Made by a program: the position numbers and the translations under genes | Notes under the pieces: generated by a model | Told to the model about the DNA's origin: nothing | The model's database searches: none | The model's input: only the letters and a program-made list of their open reading frames with translations | In this document: piece by piece, positions 39,759-49,700 of the stretch | Position numbering within the stretch: position 1 is the stretch's first letter | Layout: every line of letters begins with the position of its first letter | Assembly (NCBI GenBank): GCA_905221605.1 | Contig: CAJNDS010000591.1 | Location: 331,001-395,000, forward strand | Direction of reading: 5' to 3' | Origin: Symbiodinium natans | Taxonomy: Eukaryota > Sar > Dinophyceae > Suessiales > Symbiodiniaceae | Length of the DNA stretch: 64,000 bases

Positions 39759-39881
39759 GGGGGCTTGGTGGCCCAGTGGTACCCCTTGTTCCCCCCTTGT
39801 TTTTGGTTCAAGGTTCCCTTTTAAAGAAGCCAAACCCAAAAAAGGGTGCTCTTATTGCAATCTGACTACTGGGGTAGCAAG
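39759..39881 (+). mobile_element. family A introner-like copy
   Basis: Ends CTTGGTGGCCCAGTGG and ACTGGGGTAGCAAG, GGGG on both sides. Confidence 0.75.
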
Positions 39882-40234
39882 GGGGTTTGGGCAGTTTTGC
39901 ATCTGTTTCAGTTGCGGCTCAATTTCAAGTGAAAGAGAGAGACTAGGAATTTGAGTAGGCCCTAAACCCTAAATCCTACACCCTAAATCCTAAACCCTAA
40001 ACCCTTATTTGTAGCTTACTCTCGAGTCTAGGAGGGAGAGAGTGGAGCAGTTCAGCTCCGTTTGGGTTCGCCGGGCGGGCAAGGAGGGTTTGTTTGGCAT
40101 GTTGACCTTAAGTATCCCCCCAACCCCCCCCCCCCCGCCCCCCCCGAAACCCCCTAAACCCTAAACCCCAAACCCTAAACCCTAAACCCTAAACCCTTAT
40201 CCTTAAACCCTAAACCCTGTAACCCTCTCACCCT

Positions 40235-40332
40235 AAACCCTTTAAGAAAGCAGCTGCAAGCGGCAGGAGTGCGGTGCACGGGCTGCCTGGCACTGCCCTG
40301 CCTGCGAAGGTGGCCTGGCCGGCCCAAAGACA
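40235..40332 (+). CDS. possible exon
   Basis: Reads KAAASGRSAVHGLPGTALPA then KVAWPAQRQS up to GGG|TTTAAGG. Confidence 0.35.
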
Positions 40333-40423
40333 ATCGGGTTTAAGGTTTATAGGTTTTAGGGTTTAGGGTTAAGGTTTAGGGTTTAGGGTTTAAGGTTTAG
40401 GGTTTAGGGTTTAGGGTTTATAG

Positions 40424-40523
40424 CTTGGTTGCCAAGTGGTACCCTTTTCTCTTTTTTCCGGTTCAAGGTTCCCTTATAAACTAACCAACGGAAAAGGGGT
40501 AATGTGGTTACTTGGGTGCCAAG
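40424..40523 (+). mobile_element. family A element with ATAG duplication
   Basis: Ends CTTGGTTGCCAAGTGG and ACTTGGGTGCCAAG; ATAG at 40420-40423 and 40524-40527. Confidence 0.8.
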
Positions 40524-40753
40524 ATAGGGTTGAGGGAAAGACCACCTACGTGGCCAGTTCTTTCGACAGGCCCTAAACCCTCAACCCCAAACCTAAACAA
40601 ACAGTTAGGATGGGGGGTCGTATAGAATCCATGACGAAGGGAGCAAACAGGTCGATGGGCTCCATCATGAAAGCATAAGAAATCGTCTTCAAGGGTCCGT
40701 TTGGGTTGTCGAGTGCTTCGAGGTTTTTTGGCCCTCTTTAATTCGCTTTGTGT

Positions 40754-40954
40754 GTCGACCTTCAAGCAGCTTTGCCCGACGAGATCTGGCTTCATACCGT
40801 GATAGCCCACTTGGAGATGTACCATGCTGACAACCTGAGAAGAACTCGGTCACTAGGTATGGCCAACTCGCGTCTGAATACGTTTGCTGTGCTTTGGGCA
40901 GCACCCTCAGAGCCATTGTGGTCTGTGTCCCTTCCCCTCCTCAGAGGGTTCTGA
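40754..40954 (+). CDS. probable exon, unknown protein
   Basis: Reads LQAALPDEIWLHTVIAHLEM then YHADNLRRTRSL. F-box-like or HEAT-like start is conceivable (LPDEIW) but not demonstrated. TGA at 40952. Confidence 0.4.
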   Translation, partial: VDLQAALPDEIWLHTVIAHLEMYHADNLRRTRSLGMANSRLNTFAVLWAAPSEPLWSVSLPLLRGF

Positions 40955-41417
40955 GGTAAGGGGCCCTTGAGATTTATGGGGGATACACGGGGTATATAAA
41001 GGCTCCCCTTTTAAGGGCCCATACTTATAGGGGACCATGAAACTACCCTAAGAATTGATTAAGGCCTGGAATCTCCGATTGCAAAAGAAGGCGCTTGAGT
41101 ATGAACCCTTCAAGGAGCCCCTAAACCCTAAACCCTAAACCCTAAACCCTAAACCCAAAACCTCTTGCCATTCTCGCCTATCTCTTCTTCGGGGCCCTAA
41201 ATTTAGAGAACTGGACACATCCCAGATTTGCAGGCCCGACACAAGGTCATGAATTGGAGGCCTGCATGCGATCAATCGTTCTGGTCATGAGGCCCACTTT
41301 CTGAAAGGCAACAAGTGTGAAAGCTGCTCTGAAAGCTCTACATATAGACACTGATTGACGTGTGTGATTCCTTAGGGAATCATACGATATATTATACCTA
41401 CATATACATTAACGCGC

Positions 41418-41492
41418 CTAAACCCTAAACCCTAAACCCCAAACCCCAAACCCGAAACCCGAAACCCGAAACCCGAAACCCGAAACCCGAAA
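41418..41492 (-). repeat. CCCTAAA then (CCCGAAA)n array
   Basis: Three CCCTAAA, two CCCCAAA, then seven CCCGAAA copies; variants form blocks. Confidence 0.95.
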
Positions 41493-41499
41493 CACCAAA

Positions 41500-41630
41500 C
41501 CAACCGAAGCAACCCTCGCAGGCTCCTTCTGCAGCGCCTGTTTCGATCGACTCCACGCGCGCGGGCGGCGCGCGGAGCACCCGCACCTGCGGCCCAAGGG
41601 GAAGGAAGCGCCGAAGTTTGGGGGGGTTGA
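41500..41630 (+). CDS. possible exon
   Basis: Reads EATLAGSFCSACFDRLHARG then RRAEHPHLRPKGKEAPK, GC-rich. Confidence 0.4.
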
Positions 41631-41691
41631 CTCTGGAGTCCCCCTAAACCCTAAACCCTAAACCCTAAACGTGTCGATGTATCACCGACCC

Positions 41692-41828
41692 AGCCTCGGC
41701 ACATCCCCTACACAGTTCGCACGCCTTTGTCGAAAGCCCAGTGCAGAAGCCACAGTGGGGAGCCAGAGCACATCCGAGGCGGCTGGATCTCGCATACGCA
41801 GGCAGGCCCATGTTTCACATCTAGCTTG
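41692..41828 (+). CDS. possible exon
   Basis: Reads FARLCRKPSAEATVGSQSTS then EAAGSRIRRQAHVSHLA and TAG. An alternative + frame and a minus frame are also open. Confidence 0.3.
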
Positions 41829-42197
41829 ATGCCAGCTGGCACTTTGATTATACGACCACTCGCAATCGGTCTTCCTATATCGCATAGCCGAAGCTATGCT
41901 ATGCTAAGTTTAGCCGCAGGGCTCCTACAAGCCGACTGACCTGACTAAACCATAAACCCCAAACCCTAAACCCTAAACCCTGAATCCTAAAGAGATCTAA
42001 AGAGCAATCTACTCTGGGACTCCAGCAGGTTGAGTGTGGCTCAGGCGTTTCTCAACCCTCAACCTTGCGAATCCGCGGCAGTTAGGCTGTTTAAGGGTTT
42101 TAAGGTTGCAGGGTTTCGGGTTTAGGGTTAGGGTTTCAGGCGTTGGAGGGTTTCATAGGGTCTAAGGTTTAGGGCTTATTCCCCCCCCCCCCCCCTT

Positions 42198-42285
42198 CAG
42201 CCAAAGAGGCTACAAGATGGCGGGCTCCCAGGAAGGCGCCCAGAAGCAGGCTCGACATGGTGGGCTCCTGCACCGGAACAACCCC
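42198..42285 (+). CDS. possible exon
   Basis: Reads KEATRWRAPRKAPRSRLDMV, basic, ending CTGG|GTTTAG. GAAGCAGGCTCGACATGGT inside it is repeated at 42387 beyond a telomeric tract. Confidence 0.35.
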
Positions 42286-42599
42286 TGGGTTTAGGGTTTA
42301 GGGTTTAGGGTTTAGGGTTTAGGGCCTAGGGGCCCCCTTGTACTAACGGTCCTTAATAGGGATCATAAAGCCCCCGATTATAACCCGGAAGCAGGCTCGA
42401 CATGGTCCGGTGGGGGGGGGGGGGGGGGGGGGGGGAATTCGGTTATCTCAAGGATTTAGGGAAATTAAATTCGTTCGGCTGTTCGTAGGGGCAAATCCTT
42501 CTGCAACCCTAAACCCTCAACCCTCTAATCCCTAAACCCCCAAACTCTTAACCTGAGGCTGAGGGTTTGGGGTTCAGCATCCCCCCCCCCCCCCCCCCC

Positions 42600-42672
42600 G
42601 AGGTCGTCAACGTGCGCTGGCACGCCTTCTACGACGCACAGGGTGCCCGCGGGGGAGAGAGCAGGGCATGTA
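42600..42672 (+). CDS. possible exon
   Basis: Reads EVVNVRWHAFYDAQGARGGE after a 21-base C run. Confidence 0.35.
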
Positions 42673-43566
42673 AGCTCTCTTTTTTTGGGGGAGGGGGGAC
42701 CCGAAACAAAGTTAGAGTAGAGCTTGCTTGTAGGTTCATGGGTAGTTAAAAGTAGGGGTTAGCAGTACCCTAAACACGGCTATTAAAGGTTCATGAGTAG
42801 TTCTAAGTAGGGTTGCAATGTGCCTTAAGGGTTCTACCCAGCTATAAACCCTAAACCCTATTGACGGTTCATGAATTCTTCTAAGTAGGGTTATAGTTTG
42901 CCTTAAGGGTTCTACCCAGCTATAGCCCCTAAACCCTAACCCCTACACCCTAAACCCTAAATCCCCACCTATGCACCCAGCTAACCTCCAAGTAGAGCTT
43001 GCAGGGCTTCGGATGGGACGTCGGGGCTGAGAAGATAGGAAGGGTGCAGGATCTAGGGTTTAGAGGGTTTAGGGTTTAGGGTTTAGAGTTTAGGGTTTAG
43101 GGTTTAGGGTTTAGGGTTTAGGGTTTAGGCTCCAGATTCCGAAGCTGGAGGCCGGAACCCCCAACCCGCCCCTGCGGAATCCCTTCAAGAGAGTCATATT
43201 CGGACTCAGACCCCTAAGGTTGTACCCCTAGCTCTCCTGAATTATACTCCGAATATGGCCCTTATATACCCGTAGAAGGCCCAAGAGCCCAACACCCCTG
43301 AAGGAAGGAACATAGCTGAATGTATATAGGGATCCTTACTTTTGACATTTTGGGATGTTGCCCCTTACACTAGCAGTCCTTAGTAGGGATTGTGGTACCC
43401 CCTATTGCCCATGAAGGACTGTTAGTACGTCCCAAAACATATTCCTGAATTAAGAGGGAATTGGGGCTCTTTGGGAGCTCTCCTTGGCATCTCCCTAAAC
43501 CCTAAACCCTAAACCCTAAACCCTACACCCTAAACCCTAAACCCTAAACCCTGGCATCCTTGTGAG
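42673..43566. other. elements and telomeric tracts
   Basis: Two copies of GGTTCATGA...TTCTACCCAGCTATA (42789-42848, 42864-42925) separated by CCCTAAA units, a TTTAGGG tract (43060-43132), a CCGAATATGGCCC element (43245) and a MITE at 43351. No gene supported. Confidence 0.6.
43351..43434. mobile_element. MITE, GGGATGTTGCCCC family
   Basis: Arms around AGTCCTTAGTAGGGATT and AAGGACTGTTAGTA; same family as 20706. Confidence 0.65.
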
Positions 43567-43653
43567 GCTTGAAGTACTACTACAACTTCGAGTCTCAGCA
43601 GTCTGTGCGGAAGCTGTCGTCCAAGGAGTTCCGCACATGCACAGAGCTTAGGA
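43567..43653 (+). CDS. probable exon
   Basis: TGTGAG|GC then KYYYNFESQQSVRKLSSKEF and RTCTELRR. Confidence 0.45.
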
Positions 43654-43737
43654 GGGTTTGGGGTTTAGGGTTTAGGGTTGAAGGCCTAAAACACCCCCCC
43701 CCCAAAAAAAAAAAAAAAACAAAAACATATGTTCGGC

Positions 43738-43822
43738 TCGGAGGACAAGGAACAAGGCTGAGGTCATGTTGCCTCACGTTTCTGCTGATTGGAGAGTGTG
43801 GGAGTTCCTGGTGCTCTGAGTA
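43738..43822 (+). CDS. possible exon
   Basis: Reads RRTRNKAEVMLPHVSADWRV then WEFLVL and TGA. Confidence 0.4.
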
Positions 43823-43914
43823 CGGGGTTTAGGGTTTAGGGTTTAGGGTTTAGGGTTTTGGTGCTTACGCTCCCTAAGCTGTCAAACACTTTGAAGTCGT
43901 CTTTGGCTTTCCTC

Positions 43915-44060
43915 ATTTTGTTTGGTTCTGGGTTCCCTTATCAGGTAAGCAACCACAGAAAGGGTACCCCTTAAATAAGGAATATACCGTAGACTATACG
44001 GGGATCCTCAATATACTTTAAGGTATATTCCCTGTTTAAGGGGGTATTGGGCTCATTGGC
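43915..44060. mobile_element. family A fragment with nested CCCCTTAAAT palindrome
   Basis: GGTTCTGGGTTCCCTTATCA core, then TACCCCTTAAATAAGGAATA and its inverse, the same nesting as at 5291-5515. Confidence 0.6.
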
Positions 44061-44124
44061 TCAGTCATCTTGTTGTGATAAACCCTAAACCCTAAACCCT
44101 AAACCCTAAACCCTAAACCAGTAT

Positions 44125-44215
44125 CTAAGGCTGGCCTGGCAGCCTCCCCCGCCGATGCCTGTGGGCGCCAACGCGAGCGTCGGGGCGAAAAGGGCCGCCA
44201 GCTGTGGTTCGGGTT
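44125..44215 (+). CDS. possible exon
   Basis: Reads KAGLAASPADACGRQRERRG then EKGRQLWF, ending TTCGG|GTTTAGG. Confidence 0.35.
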
Positions 44216-44403
44216 TAGGAGTTGAGGGTTTTGGGTTTTGGGTTTAGGTTTAGGGTTTAGGAGTTGAGGGGTTAGGGTTTAGGGTTTAGGTTTAGGGTCT
44301 AGGGATAGGGTTTAGGGACAGAGTTCATCGAGGCGGGTGGAGTCTCTTGGAGGAGGGTTTCGGGTTCAGGGGGTAGTACAGCAGGGAGTGGGGTCAGTAG
44401 AAC

Positions 44404-44525
44404 GAGGCTGGGATGCCCAGTATGGTACCCTTATTCCCTTTTTTGGGGGGGTTAGGTTCCCTTATAAACCCCTTTAAGCAAAAAGGGTACCCTTATTTTT
44501 AATCATGGGTTACTGAGCATCCTAG
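44404..44525 (+). mobile_element. family A-like introner, GAGG duplication
   Basis: Ends GGGATGCCCAGTATGG and GGTTACTGAGCATCCTAG; GAGG at both sides gives a GA-AG intron into the next exon. Confidence 0.8.
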
Positions 44526-44609
44526 GAGGAGGCGGAGCCATCTTTGCGCGCGAACATGTCAGATCCAGTGCGATTTCGGTCGCGGGGCTTCTGCCGGAAA
44601 ACTCTTTAA
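44526..44609 (+). CDS. possible exon after introner
   Basis: Reads EAEPSLRANMSDPVRFRSRG then FCRKTL and TAA. Confidence 0.35.
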   Translation, partial: EEAEPSLRANMSDPVRFRSRGFCRKTL

Positions 44610-44871
44610 CCTGGAAGCCCAACGGGCGAAAGCAAGTGGAGAGACAGGGAATACTCTAATCAGGGAGAGAGAGCGAGAGAGAGAGGAGAGAGCGAGCGAG
44701 AGAAGCAAGACACATTGAAAGTTGAGCCGACCCAACGCTCCTTGAACTGCGAACTACACAGCTAAATCCCTAAAACCCGGGGGGGGGGGGGGAGGGGGGT
44801 GGGGGGGTGTCCCAAATTCAATGTACGTAAGAGTTTTGGGGTTCCTGCAAGTAATTTAGAAAAATGGTGCC

Positions 44872-44978
44872 CCGTGGCAGGTCCAAGACTTTGACACGCT
44901 GTCCGATGGCAGCGGCAGCACTGAGGCATGGTGCATGCCTTGTCTTGCGTCTAGGGTGCTTCGGGCTTCGGCGTTGCC
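44872..44978 (+). CDS. possible exon
   Basis: CAG|GTCCAAGAC then VQDFDTLSDGSGSTEAWCMP. Confidence 0.4.
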
Positions 44979-45229
44979 CTAATCCCTAAACCCTAAACCC
45001 GAAACCATAAACCCTAAACTTCTTGAGCCGACAGGCACATGGCACACCGAGGCTTGCAAAGGAAGGCACCTTGTTTGGGGCAGGATACTAAGCAACTGAA
45101 ACCCCAAACCCTAAACCCCAAACCCCAAACCCCAAACCCCAAACTTAAACCCTAAACCCCAAACCCTAAACCCTAAACCCGGAGACTTCAGGTCGATTTC
45201 GACACCCAAGAAGAATCAAAAAAGGCCGG

Positions 45230-45325
45230 GGGATGTTCTCCCCCTTATACTAAGAGTCCTTTGCAGGAACCCTAAGCCCTAAAATCCCTGTGAAGGACGA
45301 CTGCAAGTAGAAGGGGGAACATCCC
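45230..45325. mobile_element. MITE, GGATGTTCTCCCCC family with telomeric-like core
   Basis: Arms GGGATGTTCTCCCCCTTATA and inverse; core AACCCTAAGCCCTAAAATCC. Confidence 0.75.
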
Positions 45326-45334
45326 AACCTCAAC

Positions 45335-45480
45335 CCTCCAGGCGCCTAAGCAAGCTTTGCCTGTAGCCCTGGTCAGTCCTGGAAGTTCCGGCAGACGGCC
45401 GGCAGCATCGAACTCGTGCTGGGCGGCTAAGTTTTCTGTACGACTTGCAAAGAAGTTGGCTCCGGGGGGCGACATTGGGA
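45335..45480 (+). CDS. possible exon
   Basis: Reads QALPVALVSPGSSGRRPAAS then AAKFSVRLAKKLAPGGDIGM. Minus-strand frames overlap; + preferred. Confidence 0.35.
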
Positions 45481-45559
45481 TGATATGCCCTTGCGTAGCG
45501 AGGCCAACGGGGATGACACGGCAGAGAGGAAGAGAGAGAGAGAGAGGGATTGGGATGAT

Positions 45560-45789
45560 ATACCCGTAAACGACTCCTATACCTGGCAATACGCACAAGG
45601 CAGTATCCTACTGCTTCAACAAATGCCCCCCAATCTTCGGGATAGAGGTATCATAGATTCAGAGTGTCAGCGGTCAGCGTTTGTTTGGTTCTCGGTAAAT
45701 AGTTCTCCTGTGGCGCACCTCCTTTTTCACAGGGTTCTGCGCAGCTCCATTTCTAACAGAGTTTCGGGCACAATCCAGCTCTTAGAATA
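45560..45789 (+). CDS. probable exon, unknown protein
   Basis: Open to TAG at 45787: YTWQYAQGSILLLQQMPPNL then FVWFSVNSSPVAHLLFHRVL. Preceded by a GA microsatellite. Confidence 0.45.
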
Positions 45790-45884
45790 GGCCCTAAGCA
45801 ACCATCAAAAAGCTGTAACCTTGGGACCTGAGGAACCCTGAACAGGTTTATGGCTCATGCACCTTAAAATCGGGCTTATAGCAG

Positions 45885-46054
45885 CGTCGGGTACCTGGTT
45901 GAGGGGTTTGGGGTGAAGCGCAAAAAGGTTGTTCTAGGGATGTGCGGTGCTTCATGCATCTTTGCTACAAACCCACAGCTCGAAACCCTAAACACCCTTG
46001 GGCTGGGCTCGAGGCTCGAGTGTAAAGTTGCTGGGGCGCTGCATGACCATGTGT
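45885..46054 (+). CDS. possible exon
   Basis: Reads GYLVEGFGVKRKKVVLGMCG then ASCIFATNPQLETLNTLGLG. Open about 57 codons. Confidence 0.4.
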
Positions 46055-46103
46055 GGCCATGCTGAACGTCGTGCCAACTGCGGCCACAAGCCACACCTTA
46101 CAG

Positions 46104-46345
46104 GACCTGGCAGCCCAGGGGTACCCTGATTCCCTTTTTTATGTTCTTGGTTCAAGGTTCCCCTTTATCAGGTCTAAACCCTAAACCCTAAACCCTAAAC
46201 CCTAAACCCTAAACCCTAAACCCTAAACCCTAAACCCTAAACCCTAAACCCTAAACCCTAAACCCTAAACCCCTCCCCCCCCAAAAAAAAAAAAATCAAA
46301 AAAAAAGTGCCCTTACTACCATATGGTTGCTGGGCAACCTTACAG
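46104..46345 (+). mobile_element. family A introner carrying a CCCTAAA array
   Basis: Left CTGGCAGCCCAGGGG, right TATGGTTGCTGGGCAACC, with about 14 CCCTAAA copies at 46174-46272 in the middle, flanked by AGGTCTAAA and a C/A run. CTTACAGGAC occurs at both ends. GA-AG removal leads into an open exon. Confidence 0.85.
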
Positions 46346-46450
46346 GACGACGCGGCCCTCCCTGCAGAGGAGGATGACTTGGAGGAGCAGCTGCGGCGGT
46401 GCCTGCTGGGCAAGTGCATCCCAGCGGATGTCAAGGCCCGCGTGCGAAAA
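46346..46450 (+). CDS. probable exon, acidic
   Basis: Reads DDAALPAEEDDLEEQLRRCL then LGKCIPADVKARVRK. Possibly the start of the ankyrin gene that follows. Confidence 0.55.
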
Positions 46451-46674
46451 GAAGCCCGAAACCCCTAAACCCTAAGCCCTTAACCCTAAGCCCTAAACCC
46501 TAGCCCTAAACCCTAAACCCTAGCCCTAAACCCTACACCCGAAGCCCTAGTCCCTAAACCCTAAACCCGAAACCCGCAAGGATGACACGCACAAGTCGCG
46601 AAGTGTACCAAGTCGAAAACCCGAAACCCCAAACCCGAAACCCTAAACCCTAAACCCTAAACGTCCCCAAAAAA

Positions 46675-46720
46675 GGCACTTCTGGAGCTCCGGGCGGACC
46701 CGAACTGCGCCTTTCGGTAC
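46675..46720 (+). CDS. ankyrin exon, first part
   Basis: Reads ALLELRADPNCAF. After TTT CG the sequence GTACACCCTCGGG can act as donor; the same sequence starts the next exon beyond the telomeric tract. Confidence 0.5.
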
Positions 46721-49700
46721 ACCCTCGGGCCAAAGGAGTCATGAGCTCACCCTTGACCTTGGCAGCGACTTCGTAGAGTAGAGTAAGGGTTTATAGGGTT
46801 TAGGGTTTAGGGTTTAGGGTTTAGGGTTTAGGGTTTAGGGTTTAGGGTTTAGTACACCCTCGGGCCCGAAGGAGTTCATGGGCTCACCCTTGACCTTGGC
46901 AGTGAAGCGCGATCTGCCCAATGTGGCTTGGGAGGTTACGGCTTGGTAGCCCAGGGGTTTAGGGTTTAGGGTTTAGGGCTAGGGTTTAGGGTTTAGGGTT
47001 TAGGGTTGAGGGTTTAGGGTTTAGGGTTTAGGGTTAAGGGTTTAGGGTTTAGGGTTTAGGGTTTAGGGTTTAGGGCTAGGGTTGTTTGGGGCTTGGGGTT
47101 GCTTCGGGGATCCAGGGCTTAGGGTGTAGGGGTTTAGGACTGGCTGCAGAGACCTGGTTGAAAAAAAAGGGCTGCTTGGGAAATTCAGGAAATTAGCTAC
47201 TGTTTGCTTGGTCCCTAGCCTTCCCTTATGAAGTAGCCAACCCAAACAGGGGCGCCCTTATTGTAATATGGTTACCGGGCTACCAAGAAGGAAACCAACA
47301 TGAAAGCAGTTCTTACAACATTGAAACAAGTATCAGAAGAAGCAATCGTAGTAAGACATCCCTACGCCCTCAACCCTAAACACCGGAAGAGGTTTTGGGC
47401 TTCGGAGTAGAAGTCGCGGATGGGCTTGCAAGGGCATAGGGCCCGCGCTCCGAGTCTTCAATCGCAAAAAGTCGTTAAGGAGAGTTCCGAATCATTTCCC
47501 GAGACTAAGTGATTTCTTCAGATCTTCTGCCTTCGCTTGGAAGAGCCATGTAGGGGTTTAGGGGTTTAGGGTTTAGGGTTTAGGGCTTTTTGGTGGGCTC
47601 CGGTATTCCAGCTCAGGTCGTCCGGCTGTTGTTTACATACCAAGCGCACCCGGAGGCAACATACTCGATGACAGCAGGACCAAGCCTTCCTAGGCGTTGG
47701 AAGACCAGCAGGGTTCGTAAGCAGGGTGAGGGTTTAGGGTTTAGGGTTTAGAGTTTAGGGTTCGTAAGGTGGGTTCTGAGGATTATAAGCGGGTTGCTAG
47801 GGGATACTAAGTAGACTTACTAAGTGTCAAAAAGATCTTCCATGTAAAAGCCTATTGGAGAAGCAGCTCTGCAGCCGAAGAGGACGTTCTGGAGTTCGGT
47901 GGACGGGGCCAGCCGTTTGCGGCACCATCGCCCGTGGCAATCTATCCATGATGCTTAGTAGTAGAGTAGATAGCCTTTAACCTTCTTGGGTTCCTAAACC
48001 CTAAACCATAAACCCTAAACCCTAAACCCTAAAACCTAAACCTCCAACGAAGGATGCGGCTGCTTGTGGACTTCGAGGCCAACTTGAACGGGCGCGTGAT
48101 TAAGTTCAACGGGGAGCCAAATGTAACACTGCTTCTTGGAGTGAGTGTGCTGTTTAGGGTTTAGGGTTTAGGGTTTAGGGGTTTAGGGGTTCAGGGTTTA
48201 GGGTTAGGGAAACAATGTGTAAATTTTCGGTTGGCCTCCACTATCGTGAGGCCAAGGACGAAGTGCCACCCAAACCGTCATCCAGAAGCCCTAGGCTAAC
48301 AACCCGAAACCCTAAACCACGCCCCGCCTCCCTGAAACCCCGACAACACTCCCCGAACTCGGGTGCTAAGGCTCTATGATGCAAGTTACTTCGGCCATGC
48401 ACACCTGGTTCGCTACCTGCTGCAGCAGAAGGGCAACCCTGACACGGCCGTGAAGTTTCAGGATTGGGACATCAGCGATATTCCTTAGGACTTGAGGCTT
48501 TAGCGGCCCTAGGCTTGAAATTCAACCCTAAACCCTAGACCTAAGCCTTGCAGATTCCTAAAGTCATACCTTGAACCCCTAAACCGCGGAGGCGGGGGGG
48601 CCGTAGGAGTCCAAGCACACGAGAGCACCGAGGAGACACGTTGAGGTCTCAAGAGTAGATTGCGGGGGGGGCGGGGGGTGGGCGGGTGGGTTCCTAAACA
48701 CGGGTTCCCCTAAATATACCCCAAAATAGTCTCATTCTCACTATTCTGAGCCCTTCTTATGGATACCCTTATTGGCTTCTGGCTTACAGGTCTTGGAGCT
48801 AGTGGTTTGCCGTAAGGTCTACCACCAGCCGACCTACTTACCACTCAGCTCAGGTTCCCGCGAAGGGCCGGTAGGCTCCTGGAAACAAGCTTATAAGGGG
48901 GTGTCCAAAATTAGGGTACCTTATTGGGGTCCTTACTACGACTACTTGGGGGTTTATTAGGGGTCCCCTATTTTCGTAAACCGCCGTAAGGCCTAAACCC
49001 TAAACCCTAAACCCTAAACCCTAAACCCTAAACCCCTGGCGAGGATGACATGACTATCACGAAGACGGCCCTCCACATCGCTGCGTCCTTGGGCCACGAA
49101 GAAGTCGTGCGCGTGCTGCTGGCGGCGAAGGCCCAAGTCGCCCACGCTCTGCCCAGTGCCTTGGGGACGAAACGAGCCCCTAAAAATGGGGTCATAGACC
49201 CTCTACTACTAGAACTCCTATTAAGGTATATGAACCATAAATAAGCCTATACTCGTACCTCTACTACTAGAACTCCTATTAAGGTATATGAACCATAAAT
49301 AAAGCCTATACTCGTACAATTCCTATTCCTGTACGGTACAGGGAACCAGGAACGCTTTGGGGACGAAACGAACCCTAAGAGGGTTCATGGTTCAGATAGC
49401 TTAGTTATAGTAGCATCCTAGTTAAAAGGGTTTATGGTTCAGATACCTGAAAAGGAATGGGGGGGGGGTCATATACCCTGTACTACTAGAATTCCTATCT
49501 AGAATTCCTATGAAGGTATATGAACTATAATTCCTATTAAGGTACATGGAACCATGAACCCTTTTAGGGTTTGGGGTTTAGGGGTACCTAAACCCTAAAC
49601 CCTAAACCCTAAACCCTAAACCCTAAACCCTAAACCCTAAACCCTAAACCCTAAACCCTAAACCCAATTTTCGGGCTCATTTCGTCTCCAAGGCGGGGGT

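Larger units (their letters stand above)
38491..40234. other. repeat-dominated stretch
   Basis: A short possible exon near 38925-38985 (SARAAAQAEQAEHPGS), a tandem duplication of GGTAAGGCTGGCCGTGGGG (39082, 39166), CCCCAAA/CCCTAAA arrays 39305-39362 and 39478-39650, a C run, and a family A element at 39759. Confidence 0.6.

Noticed and set aside
40754-40860. F-box domain assignment for LPDEIW
   Set aside because: Only a six-residue resemblance; the rest of the motif is not seen.
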